Positions 25,487-34,195 of a stretch of 64,000 nucleotides of DNA are shown one piece after another. How positions within the stretch are numbered: the stretch's first letter is position 1; each line of letters starts with the position of its first letter. This DNA is from Calditrichia bacterium. GTDB lineage: Bacteria > Calditrichota > Calditrichia > RBG-13-44-9 > J075. The notes below the pieces were generated by a model. It was not told where the DNA came from. It saw only the letters and a list, made by a program, of their open reading frames with translations, and searched no databases. The DNA lies in assembly GCA_028284905.1 (NCBI GenBank), contig JANQQU010000030.1, positions 124,001 to 188,000 of the forward strand, read 5' to 3'. The position numbers and the translations under genes were made by a program.

Positions 25487-28456
25487 CTAGCGAACCCAGA
25501 AAGGGGTGAACTCGTCCGGCAGATACCAGCCGCTGCAGGTATCATATGTGATGTCCACATTTCTCGGTTCATAATCGAGTTTACGGCAACTGAGTAGCTC
25601 CCAACCGCCCCAGCTATAATAATCATTGCAACTGCAGGAGCCGCTTGTTTCCAAATACAGCTTCGATTCCAGTAAATTGAAATTGAGGTTATTGTTAATG
25701 CGTCGCTCGTCGGAAAGCAAGCTGGAATAAGAGAGTTCTGCTATTTTCAGATGTAAGTCATCGCCGCCGTAATCATCCGGGGCGCGTTGGACGATGCTGT
25801 TGTCAGAGCGGCGTTGCACCGCACGATAGATCAACTCATAGTAAACTACCCGGTCGCTCACGCCCTCTTTCATCAGGCTTTTTCCGCCTATCTGCGCATC
25901 GAGCACCTGGCCATCATTGGTAAAGTAGTAGGTAATCGGCTGGCCATTTTGGGTTACTATCCATTTGCCCACCGGGCTTTTCCCGCGCATTTTGCCCTTG
26001 CCGACATTGCCATGTTTATCCTTGATGGTAAATTCCCGTTCCATCCAGCCATGCAGAAAAAAGCCCCGGTAACTAATCTCTTTGTAGACCCAAACGCCCT
26101 GGCCATGGGGAGGTTTATTGAGATTTACCCGGTTCTCGTTGATAAATGGAATGAAACGGCCACCGCGCCAGGGAAAGCCAACGGTTTCGTCCCCGGCCAT
26201 CGCTTGCCTCTCACTCTTTCTTAAATCCGCTTCCCGCGCACTTGCCACTGCTTCACTACGTTTTTTCCAGATAAAGTTTGTGGCGCGATCTTTTTCACCT
26301 TTGATTTTTGCCTGCATCGCTTTATAGGAAAGATTATCGTAGTTCACCCGAACCAGTTTATCATTCCGATATTCCAGCCAGAGGATGCCGTCGTCATTGA
26401 CCGGCACCAGTAGAAAATCTTTCCGGGTGCCCCCATATTCGTCATAGGATTGCCCGGTGATGCGCGTGTAATACTTATTTAATTCAGCCTCATCATAGAT
26501 AGCGAGCAAACTGTCTATTTCTGCCGCTGTTAGTCCGCCCGGCAGCTTCCCTTTAAACTTGGAAGGATTAATCATTACATTTTCCGCGATCATTTGCCCA
26601 AATGGCTCCCGTGGCTGGCGCTTCCTGTTGCCACCCCAATTGATGTAGCCGATTGAAATGCCCAGCTCCTCCTGGGTATACGTCCAGGTGCGCCCACTGC
26701 TCGATTTCCGAAACGGCTTTGGCGATTGCTTCAGCCAATATTGTACCGGAATGCTATTAAACGGCATGGTAATCAGCGTTTTGAAATGATCGTGCGTCAG
26801 CTCTCCCTTGGCACTCTCGACGTAAAGTTTCAGCTTGAGCGGGCCAATATTGCGCATTTCCAGGGTGACCTTTTCGGCTTTTTTCTTTTTGGTATTACCA
26901 CCTCTTTTGAACTCGATGAAGATGGATTCATCGCCATTGCGCCAGTAGAGGGAGCGCTCTATCCGCCCGTTCTGGCGAATGCCGGCGGCTTTGTAATCGT
27001 CAAAAGAATGCTGGTTCATATGTTTGCGGATCTTGCTGGAACGGGGGAGTTCTTTTTTCTCGAAGATGATTTTTTCCAGCACATTATTACTCCAAAGCAG
27101 TTCCACGCCATTTTTTCGGGAAACAAACGCCTGCTGCATCATCTGCTCGGGATGCGGCATGGTGTGCCCAATCTCGCGGAGCCACTCCTGAAACCGCGGT
27201 ATCTGATACCCTTGCACTAAAAATCGTAAATAGTTTTGATAGAAACCGACCGGACCGGTGAGTAATGGCGGCTCTGGAATGCTTGCCGCCGTTGTATTCT
27301 CCGGAGCAGTCTCTTCAACTTCATTTGTTGCTACTCTCCGGGTGCTTTCTCTTTCGCTTGTATTTTCCGGCGTTGTTTCCTCAGTTTCATTTTCTGCAAT
27401 GACGGTTGTATTCGTTTCTGTCTCCGGAGTTTCCGTCACTTCTGCCGGATTTTCCTCGGCTGGCGGACCTGCCACCATCGTCGAAGAAACGACGTTGTCA
27501 TCGGCATAGATAGTTTGATGGATGCTGCCATCTGCCCTGGTAACCTTAAACTCTCCATGCCTTTTGTCTGCCTGAAAGTTGCCTTCCCCGGCGGCACCAG
27601 CAGCGGTTCTGTATTTACCGAATCCATGTTTCTTTCCGTTTCGCCATTCGCCGTTATAGGTCGCTCCGTTTTTCCAGACGTAATGGCCCTTGCCCTCCAA
27701 CTTGCCATTTACCCATTCGCCTTTAAGGCGGGAGCCGCTGGCCAGATAGAGAAACCCGCTGCCCCAATATTCGCCATTTTGCCATTCACCTTCATAAATC
27801 GCGTTATTATGCGCCTCGAAGCGCCCTTTGCCATGGGGGAGACCGTTATGCAGATCGCCGGTATATTTCCCACGATTATAAGCCATACTAATTACGAATT
27901 TGCCTGCATCCGGGAGTGGCCCATTTCCCGCTGCGATAATGACCGTATCTCCCTGCACTTCATTATTGACAAACTCAAGTTCGATAATGCGCCCGTTCGC
28001 ATAAGTGTGGCGAAATTTGCCATTGCGCCGGCCCCGGGTAAAATTCCCTTCGCGAGTCTCCCCGTTTTTATAGGTGTATTTTACCAAGCCATTCATCCTG
28101 CCATTGGCGTAATTGCCTTCAATGATGGTGCCGGTAGCGATGCGCGTGATGACGCCTTTGCCATTCTGTAAATTATCTTTCCAGCCGCCTTTATAAACTT
28201 CTCCGCTCCAGTAATAGTAGGTGCCTTCACCACTACGCTTACCATCAACAAACTCGCCGACATAACGATCAAAAAAGCGCTGATAAAGGATTTCTCCTTT
28301 CCCATGCGGCTGACCATCAAGCATTTCGCCGCTGTAAATTTTGCCTCCGAGGTCCTTGTTCTCAACAGTTGTTGATTGGGCCTGGATGAGGGAAAAACAA
28401 GTTAGGAGGTAAAAAATGATCAGGGAGTTGCGGGAAAATAATCGGCGTGGCATCAT
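25487..28456 (-). CDS. Large secreted MORN-repeat protein
   Basis: A 989-residue protein. A signal peptide (LIIFYLLTCFSLIQAQ) is followed by two blocks of MORN repeats, about residues 37-165 and 195-315, with repeated Y-x-G-x-(W/F)-x-x-G-x-x-x-G-x-G cores such as YSGEMLDGQPHGKGE and YEGEWQNGEYWGSG. A linker of about 65 residues rich in Glu, Pro and Thr follows. The remaining 600 residues are unassigned and include another MORN-like stretch (PPHGQGVWVYKEISYRGFF) and a cysteine-containing tail (SCSCNDYY, CSGWYLP). No sorting domain is visible, so it may stay in the periplasm. MORN repeats bind lipids or act as protein scaffolds. Function unknown. Confidence 0.85.
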   Translation of the reverse strand: MMPRRLFSRNSLIIFYLLTCFSLIQAQSTTVENKDLGGKIYSGEMLDGQPHGKGEILYQRFFDRYVGEFVDGKRSGEGTYYYWSGEVYKGGWKDNLQNGKGVITRIATGTIIEGNYANGRMNGLVKYTYKNGETREGNFTRGRRNGKFRHTYANGRIIELEFVNNEVQGDTVIIAAGNGPLPDAGKFVISMAYNRGKYTGDLHNGLPHGKGRFEAHNNAIYEGEWQNGEYWGSGFLYLASGSRLKGEWVNGKLEGKGHYVWKNGATYNGEWRNGKKHGFGKYRTAAGAAGEGNFQADKRHGEFKVTRADGSIHQTIYADDNVVSSTMVAGPPAEENPAEVTETPETETNTTVIAENETEETTPENTSERESTRRVATNEVEETAPENTTAASIPEPPLLTGPVGFYQNYLRFLVQGYQIPRFQEWLREIGHTMPHPEQMMQQAFVSRKNGVELLWSNNVLEKIIFEKKELPRSSKIRKHMNQHSFDDYKAAGIRQNGRIERSLYWRNGDESIFIEFKRGGNTKKKKAEKVTLEMRNIGPLKLKLYVESAKGELTHDHFKTLITMPFNSIPVQYWLKQSPKPFRKSSSGRTWTYTQEELGISIGYINWGGNRKRQPREPFGQMIAENVMINPSKFKGKLPGGLTAAEIDSLLAIYDEAELNKYYTRITGQSYDEYGGTRKDFLLVPVNDDGILWLEYRNDKLVRVNYDNLSYKAMQAKIKGEKDRATNFIWKKRSEAVASAREADLRKSERQAMAGDETVGFPWRGGRFIPFINENRVNLNKPPHGQGVWVYKEISYRGFFLHGWMEREFTIKDKHGNVGKGKMRGKSPVGKWIVTQNGQPITYYFTNDGQVLDAQIGGKSLMKEGVSDRVVYYELIYRAVQRRSDNSIVQRAPDDYGGDDLHLKIAELSYSSLLSDERRINNNLNFNLLESKLYLETSGSCSCNDYYSWGGWELLSCRKLDYEPRNVDITYDTCSGWYLPDEFTPFWVR

Positions 28457-28701
28457 GGTAATCTCAGTCTGCTGAATGTTCGTTGGGGAAAAGATCTCTG
28501 CATGTTCCTTAAATAAATAAGATAATAATCAATCACTTAAGAAACTTGCTTTTATCATGATTCGCAACAGTAAAATTTAGAAATATTTTGCTGGGTTGAA
28601 AGAATGTTTTTTGTAGCAGGAGGAGTGAAGCCATTTTCGCCGGCGTGGCGGTTTGGTCGGTAATTGCTAATGACATAATCTCTTACCGAGAAGATAATAA
28701 A
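28457..28701. other. Spacer between the MORN gene and the small HEAT-like gene
   Basis: No coding frame is supported. It should contain the promoter of the MORN gene; no clear elements were recognised. Confidence 0.45.
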
Positions 28702-28734
28702 AAAGCCAGCCCGGAATTCTACCAGGCTGGCTTT
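28702..28734 (-). terminator. Rho-independent terminator
   Basis: A 10-bp stem AAAGCCAGCC / GGCTGGCTTT with a 13-nt loop. On the minus strand it is followed by a T-rich run (TTTTTATTATC), so it ends the gene whose stop is at 28805. Confidence 0.85.
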
Positions 28735-28804
28735 GAGTTTACGCTTAATACGTTATTGTAATTGAATAGACATGCGCAGTGGAATGCGCGATCATCAACA
28801 GTCG

Positions 28805-29269
28805 TTAAGATGCACGATCGTACTTATGAGCTGCCGGTATGATCTCCAAATCGAGTAATTGCAGTTCGACCTTCTCTTTGAATATCTGAAAGCTGTCCAT
28901 TTTTTCTTCCAGGCCTTCCATCTCAGTTACCTGGGTATTCAACCAGGGCACCCATTCCGGATTAGTTAAATACGATGTGGCGATATAAGCCATATAGCGG
29001 ACTTCCGAGTTCTCGGCATTAAAGGCAAGTTTACCCAGCGCCTTCGTCGCCAGACTATAATCGCGATCCGGATACCTGCCCTTCAGAGAAATTAAATTGA
29101 AGATCGTTGATTCAACGATACCGACATTTTTGTTGCTCAAGTTTGCGACCATTGTCTCGATAAGTTTGTGAACCGACTCAATGTTGTTATCTTCTGCCCG
29201 GATAGTGCTTACCGGCGCGTAAAACATATTCATCATAAAAATGCTATACATAATTTTTCTAAAAAACAT
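28805..29269 (-). CDS. Small exported HEAT-repeat-like protein
   Basis: A 154-residue protein. MFFRKIMYSIFMMNMFYAPV is a signal peptide, with cleavage probably near IRA. The rest is helical and resembles HEAT repeats: paired helices with VGIVESTIFNLISLKGRYP, ATKALGKLAFNAENSEVRYMAY and a C-terminal helix EKMDSFQIFKEKVELQLLDL. Small exported HEAT-like proteins are frequent in Bacteroidota relatives and usually lack a known function. ATG 29267-29269 follows AAGGAG by 9 nt; a further upstream ATG at 29296 lies beyond that site and is rejected. Monocistronic, ended by the hairpin at 28702. Confidence 0.78.
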   Translation of the reverse strand: MFFRKIMYSIFMMNMFYAPVSTIRAEDNNIESVHKLIETMVANLSNKNVGIVESTIFNLISLKGRYPDRDYSLATKALGKLAFNAENSEVRYMAYIATSYLTNPEWVPWLNTQVTEMEGLEEKMDSFQIFKEKVELQLLDLEIIPAAHKYDRAS

Positions 29270-29706
29270 AACCTTTATCTCCTTAGTGTAAATCAATTTT
29301 TATTTCATTCTTATAAATTCTGATCGGCTTTTTTTCCGATCGACAAAGAATAAAGCAAACAGTTTGCCAATTTTTAAAAATTTGCTTAAGCGTCTGTTTA
29401 GTATGAGTTTATGGTTGTGGCCTGTTGAGGGAGGCTTTCTGAGGTAGTGGTACAAAATGATACCGGCCAATATTCAGTTAAGTCGCTTAAAGCTATATTT
29501 AACGCCCTTTCCTGCCGGCTGGAATATTTGGGCAAAATAGGTATAAATGTACCACCCCTGGACTTTTGACATCAGAATTGAGGAAAATTTGAGCCAGAAA
29601 TGCCTGGATTTTCTAATTAATTTAACCTGACAGTAACAAACCGAAGGCGACATCTGCTTAAGTTCTTGTGAAAATAAGTGGGGCTAATGAAATAATGCTA
29701 CTTTCC
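29270..29706. other. Non-coding spacer
   Basis: No coding frame or structured RNA is supported. A-T-rich DNA just upstream of the small HEAT-like gene is a likely promoter position. Confidence 0.45.
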
Positions 29707-29818
29707 TGTCATTGCTCCCAGGGAGCCCCTTCGGGTGATCCCGGCTGCCGGGAGAAGCAATCTCAAATGGTATATCTGCTCAAGAGATCGCTTCGTCGCT
29801 GTACTCCTCGTGATGACA
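29707..29818. repeat. MITE-like palindromic element, copy A
   Basis: The ends are TGTCATTGC and the reverse complement of TGTCATCACGAGG. The left arm is a third type (CCCAGGGAGCCCCTTCGGGT, then CGGCTGCCGGGAGAAGC), and the right arm is the type GCGACGAAGCGATCTC. See copies at 31210, 37504, 42804 and 62915. It lies 150 bp upstream of the PAS histidine kinase. Confidence 0.8.
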
Positions 29819-29972
29819 TACAAACCGCCGTTTAACGTAAAATGTTTGATATTATCTGATAATTAGAAAAAATAATTATCTTGGATTTCCAAAAGGGAAA
29901 ACAGATATTCCGGGCTTTAAAATTAAATTTGACTAATATTTAAGATAAATACTTTACATATATAGATTTACA

Positions 29973-31181
29973 ATGAAACGAAATTCGCTTGAGCATATAT
30001 TCAGAGAGAGCGAAACCCATTATAAACGACTGTTAGAACACTTAACAGATTATGTTTATACTGTCTCTGTTAAAAAAAATGGTAATGTCGAAACCTACCA
30101 CGGCCCCGGCTGTAAAGCTGTCACCGGGTATGAATCCGAAGATTATTTTGCCAATCCGGAACTGTGGCACCAGATGGTCTATGTGGAAGACCGGGAACGC
30201 GTCATCGAAATATCCCGGAAAGCGCTCGCTGGTGAAAAAGTACCTCCGTTAGAACACCGAATACTGCACAGGGACGGGGGACTGCGTTGGGTCCGGAATA
30301 CGATTGTTCTGGAAAATGATTCCGATGGGCATTTAAAAGCTTATCATGGTTTGATAAAAGATATATCCCTCGAAAAAGAAGCTGATCGCAGGGCCCGGCT
30401 GAAAGAAAAGCAGTTGATCCAGGCAGATAAAATGGTTGCCCTCGGCACCCTTTCCGCCGGCGTTGCCCACGAAATTAACAATCCGAATAATTTTATTCTG
30501 CTCAATACCCAATTGTTAAAAGATATTTGGAAAGACGCCAATCCCATTCTGGAAGAATATTATCAGCGGGAAGGAGAGTTTCTGTTGGCGGGTATTCCTT
30601 ATTCTCAGGCAAATCAGGATTTTCTCGACCTTACCGGGGGGATAGTTGAGGGGGCGACGCGCATCAATAAAATCGTCAAAAATCTGAAGACCTTTTCCCG
30701 AAAAGATCCCGGCAGTTTAAGCGCGTTGATTGATATGAACGATGTTGTTGAATCTGCGATTCCGCTGGTCGATAATCTGCTTAAAAAGTCGACCAATCAT
30801 TTTCGCTTATCGAAATCGAAAAACCTCCCGAAAGTGCGTGGAAATAAACAGCAGTTGGAACAGGTGCTGATCAATTTAATCATCAATGCCTGCCATGCAT
30901 TAACCGATCCGGAACAGATGATTCATGTTAGCACCAATTATGAAGCGGAGCATGAAAGTGTCCTCATAAAAGTGGTCGATATGGGACGGGGAATTTTAGC
31001 GAAAAACCTCAATCATATTTTCGATCCCTTCTTCACGACGAAACGTGATCTGGAGGGCACCGGATTGGGGCTTTCCATCAGTTATCAAATTGTGAAGGAT
31101 CATGGTGGGAATATTTATTGTGAATCGGAACCGGATGTCGGTACATCCTTTACGGTTCGCTTACCAATAGTTAAGAAATAA
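29973..31181 (+). CDS. PAS-domain sensor histidine kinase
   Basis: A 402-residue cytosolic kinase. Residues 14-130 form a PAS/PAC domain (LLEHLTDYVYTVSVKK, GYESEDYFANPELWHQMVY, EHRILHRDGGLRWVRNT). The dimerisation helix carries LSAGVAHEINNPNNFI with phosphorylatable H166. The ATPase domain has an N box (INLIINACHAL), DMGRGI, a FDPFFTTK F box and GTGLGLSIS. There is no membrane segment, so it should sense an internal signal. The sigma-54 regulator gene follows 174 bp later on the same strand, and the two likely form a pair. The spacer holds a palindromic element. No good ribosome site is seen before the ATG. Confidence 0.92.
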   Translation: MKRNSLEHIFRESETHYKRLLEHLTDYVYTVSVKKNGNVETYHGPGCKAVTGYESEDYFANPELWHQMVYVEDRERVIEISRKALAGEKVPPLEHRILHRDGGLRWVRNTIVLENDSDGHLKAYHGLIKDISLEKEADRRARLKEKQLIQADKMVALGTLSAGVAHEINNPNNFILLNTQLLKDIWKDANPILEEYYQREGEFLLAGIPYSQANQDFLDLTGGIVEGATRINKIVKNLKTFSRKDPGSLSALIDMNDVVESAIPLVDNLLKKSTNHFRLSKSKNLPKVRGNKQQLEQVLINLIINACHALTDPEQMIHVSTNYEAEHESVLIKVVDMGRGILAKNLNHIFDPFFTTKRDLEGTGLGLSISYQIVKDHGGNIYCESEPDVGTSFTVRLPIVKK

Positions 31182-31209
31182 GATTTTGTAAAAAAGTAAT
31201 ACTGCATGC

Positions 31210-31297
31210 TGTCATCGCGAGGAGTGCAGCGACGAAGCGATCTCTTCGTTGCATACACTTTAAAGATTGCTTCGGCAAAAAGCGCCTCGCAATGACA
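31210..31297. repeat. MITE-like palindromic element, copy B
   Basis: An 88-bp imperfect palindrome, TGTCATCGCGAGG to CCTCGCAATGACA. The left arm is GAGTGCAGCGACGAAGCGAT and the right arm the complement of GCGCTTTTTGCCGAAGCAAT, so its arms are of two types. It lies between the kinase and its presumed response regulator and would be part of their mRNA if they are co-transcribed. Confidence 0.85.
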
Positions 31298-31355
31298 AGT
31301 TTAGACGATGCGACTTTTTTAACGAATTAAAAAACAAGTATATAAAGGCCTTATT

Positions 31356-32786
31356 ATGAGAAAAAAACCATCGTTGCCAATCCTGATTGTGGATGATGAA
31401 GAATTATTCCTGAAAAGTGTTTCACTGACATTAAAGTCTGCACAGATAAATAATATTGTTACCTGTTCGGATAGCCGCCAGGTCTTGGAACTCCTGGAAA
31501 AGGACAGTTATTCACTGATTCTCCTCGATATGCTGATGCCGGGGGTTTCCGGTGATGAATTGGCCCGGGTGATCACCCGGAATTATCCGGAAACGCCGCT
31601 GATTATCATTACTGCCGTCAATGAGGTTGAAACCGCCGTGGAATGTATGAAAAACGGAGTATTCGATTATATCCTTAAACCGGTGGAAAAGTCCCGCTTG
31701 CTCGGCGCGATTAAACGGGCGCTGGAGCTTGGTGATATCCGCAGAGAGAACCGGATGCTGAAACAGGCATTGCTGAAAAATAAATTGGAACAGCCCGATG
31801 CCTTTTCGGAAATTGTTACCCAATCGCCGGTAATGAAATCCATTTTCCAATATATCGAAGCCATCGCCGCCACGTTTTTACCGGTGTTGATATCCGGGGA
31901 AACCGGGGTCGGTAAAGAACTGGTTGCCAACGCGGTTCATCACTTGAGTGGCCGGAAAGGGCAGTTTATCCCGATTAACGTGGCTGGTTTGGATGATACG
32001 CTTTTCTCCGATGCACTCTTCGGACACAAAAAAGGTGCTTTTACCGGCGCCGAGATGGACCGGAAGGGATTGATCGAACAAGCAGCGGAAGGCACGCTTT
32101 TTCTCGATGAAATCGGGGAGCTGAGTATCGAATCGCAGGTGAAGTTGCTGCGCTTTTTGCAGGAAGGGAAATATTATCCGCTCGGATCGGATATTGCGAA
32201 AGTCGCCGATGTACGGATTGTTGCCGCCACCAATCAAAATCTCGATACCTTGCAGGCGAATGGAAAATTCCGGAAAGATCTCTTCTACCGCTTAAAATCG
32301 CACCAGGTATTTATTCCGCCCTTACGGAAACGCTCGGATGACATTCCCTTACTGGTAGAGCATTTTCTCGAAAAAGCCGCCGCCCAGCTCAACAAGGTAA
32401 AGCCGACAGCACCGCGGGAATTATATACTCTGCTAAAAACCTATCATTTCCCCGGTAATATTCGCGAGTTGGAAGGCATTGTTTATGATGCGGTCAGCCA
32501 GCACAAATCCGGTGTGTTGTCGATGGCGCCGTTCCGGAAAAATATTGCCGGGCAACCGGATGAGAACGATGTCTTTGAAGCAGATACTGTTGTCAAACCG
32601 AATGGTATTTCGGAAAAGGTCTCCTTCCATGATCAGCTACCGACTTTAAAAGAAGTCGAAAAAGGCTTGATCGATGAGGCGCTCAGAAGAGCAGAGGGAA
32701 ACCAGACAATTGCCGCGCGATTAATCGGAATGAGCCGGAAGGCGCTGAATAATCGCTTGTTAAGAACCTCGAAAGAATCAGCGTAA
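31356..32786 (+). CDS. Sigma-54-dependent response regulator, NtrC family
   Basis: A 476-residue protein. The receiver domain has DDEE (13-16), phosphorylation site D58 in LILLDMLMPG, T87 and K108. The AAA+ domain has Walker A GETGVGKE (181-188), the sigma-54 contact loop GAFTGA (227-232) and Walker B LFLDEIGE (247-254). A Fis-type helix-turn-helix (NQTIAARLIGMSRKALNNRL) ends the protein. It should open sigma-54 promoters after phosphorylation, most likely by the PAS kinase just upstream. No certain GG-N10-GC promoter was found in the adjacent spacers, so targets are unknown. Confidence 0.95.
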   Translation: MRKKPSLPILIVDDEELFLKSVSLTLKSAQINNIVTCSDSRQVLELLEKDSYSLILLDMLMPGVSGDELARVITRNYPETPLIIITAVNEVETAVECMKNGVFDYILKPVEKSRLLGAIKRALELGDIRRENRMLKQALLKNKLEQPDAFSEIVTQSPVMKSIFQYIEAIAATFLPVLISGETGVGKELVANAVHHLSGRKGQFIPINVAGLDDTLFSDALFGHKKGAFTGAEMDRKGLIEQAAEGTLFLDEIGELSIESQVKLLRFLQEGKYYPLGSDIAKVADVRIVAATNQNLDTLQANGKFRKDLFYRLKSHQVFIPPLRKRSDDIPLLVEHFLEKAAAQLNKVKPTAPRELYTLLKTYHFPGNIRELEGIVYDAVSQHKSGVLSMAPFRKNIAGQPDENDVFEADTVVKPNGISEKVSFHDQLPTLKEVEKGLIDEALRRAEGNQTIAARLIGMSRKALNNRLLRTSKESA

Positions 32787-33091
32787 CGATATTTCAAAAT
32801 ATCGTATTGTCAGCAATACTATGTTGAAGAATAACCCGCGGTTTATCCGGATGGTACGCCGCGGATCTACCATCCTAAACTGACAAATCAGAAAGCCAAT
32901 CCTGGTAAAACGGGACTTTCATAGCGGTAAATTCCCCATATGTCTCAATTGTGTCAAAGGCTGTCGCATCAGTGTATGCGATCGCCGGTTGCGATTTGCT
33001 ATCCTGCAGTGGGCGCTAAATCTGCCGGTTTTTCACGGCGAGCGTTCATAGAGAATTGCAAAAGTCTAACACAACCAATGGAGACTATCTC
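32787..33091. other. Spacer before the cytochrome gene
   Basis: No gene seen. A search by eye for a TGGCAC-N5-TTGC sigma-54 promoter gave nothing convincing. Confidence 0.4.
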
Positions 33092-34066
33092 ATGAAAAAA
33101 TTACTGAAGATTCTCGGAATTATCCTTGCCATCGTTTTCCTCATGGCAATCAGCGGGATGTCCTATCTGCAAACGGCCTTCCCGAATGTGAGCCCGGCAG
33201 AAGATCTGCAGATCGAAGTAACCCCGGAAGTACTGGAAAGAGGCCGTTACCTGACGGAGAATGTGGCGCTCTGCCTCGATTGCCATTCCCGGCGGGATTA
33301 CACTTATTTCCCCCCGAAAATGATTGAAGGCAGCATTGGCGGCGGCGGAGAACCGGTGCACGGCGCGCCCGGCGATATCTTTAAATCGAATATCACGCCG
33401 GCGGCATTGAGCGACTGGAGCGATGGGGAAATTGCCCGGGCGATCACCAGTGGCGTCGATAAGGATGGCCGGCCGCTTGTTCCCATGATGCCCTACTCGG
33501 AATACCGCCATATGGCGAAAGAGGATGTCGCGGCAATCGTCGCTTATATCCGCACCCTCGCACCGGTCGAAAATGAGATTGCCGAACCATCGATCGACTT
33601 TCCTCTGAACTTCGTTTTCCGCACTTTGCCAGGCGATGCTGAGCCACCGGTACGTCCGAATGCCGCGGATGTTGTCGGCACCGGGAAATATTTGGCGCGA
33701 ATCGGCGGGTGCTTTTTTTGCCACTCCCAGGTGGAACAGGGTGTGCCGATTCCCGGGCTGGCGTTCGCCGGTAATCATGACTTTGATATGGGCCAAGGCG
33801 GGATTGTCCGCTCGGCAAATTTAACCCCGGATAAAGAAACCGGGATTGGCAACTGGAGTAAGGAGTTCTTTATTTCCAGATTCAAGATGTATGCGGATGC
33901 CAACTATGAATACCGGAAAATAAAACCGGGCGTCGACATGCAAACCGTGATGCCCTGGAACCTGCAGGCCGGCATAAGTGAAGAAGATCTCGGGGCGATC
34001 TATGAATATCTACAAACTCTAAAACCGATTAAGAATAGCGTGGTGCGGTTTACGCCGGCTAATTAG
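33092..34066 (+). CDS. Membrane-anchored di-haem cytochrome c
   Basis: A 324-residue protein. An uncleaved or cleavable N-terminal hydrophobic segment (ILGIILAIVFLMAISGMSYL) leads to two cytochrome c domains. Haem-binding motifs are CLDCH (61-65) and CFFCH (207-211); candidate distal methionines lie in PLVPMMPYSEY and QTVMPWNLQ. The layout resembles gluconate/alcohol-dehydrogenase-type electron-transfer subunits and other periplasmic di-haem carriers. It should pass electrons in the periplasm, facing the inner membrane. GGAGA about 8 nt before the ATG at 33092 sets the start; a 12-residue upstream extension is not used. No dehydrogenase gene lies next to it, so its partner is unknown. Confidence 0.88.
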   Translation: MKKLLKILGIILAIVFLMAISGMSYLQTAFPNVSPAEDLQIEVTPEVLERGRYLTENVALCLDCHSRRDYTYFPPKMIEGSIGGGGEPVHGAPGDIFKSNITPAALSDWSDGEIARAITSGVDKDGRPLVPMMPYSEYRHMAKEDVAAIVAYIRTLAPVENEIAEPSIDFPLNFVFRTLPGDAEPPVRPNAADVVGTGKYLARIGGCFFCHSQVEQGVPIPGLAFAGNHDFDMGQGGIVRSANLTPDKETGIGNWSKEFFISRFKMYADANYEYRKIKPGVDMQTVMPWNLQAGISEEDLGAIYEYLQTLKPIKNSVVRFTPAN

Positions 34067-34117
34067 CATTTTTTACAGATGTTAATCTGGGTGTCTGCGG
34101 TTGCCGGCCCTTTAGGC

Positions 34118-34157
34118 AATGGAAGCATAAATTTACTTGCTGTTTTATGCTTCCATT
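34118..34157. terminator. Hairpin between convergent genes
   Basis: A 14-bp perfect stem AATGGAAGCATAAA / TTTATGCTTCCATT with a 12-nt loop lies between the cytochrome gene and the convergent propeller-protein gene. It lacks a strong T-run, so it may be an intrinsic terminator of modest strength for both directions. Confidence 0.55.
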
Positions 34158-34195
34158 ACCGATAAACAAAACAATAGGTTGCCGGAAAAAGCACC

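Noticed and set aside
32787-33091. Sigma-54 promoter before the cytochrome gene
   Set aside because: No GG-N10-GC pair with the right neighbours was found; the closest match has wrong spacing.
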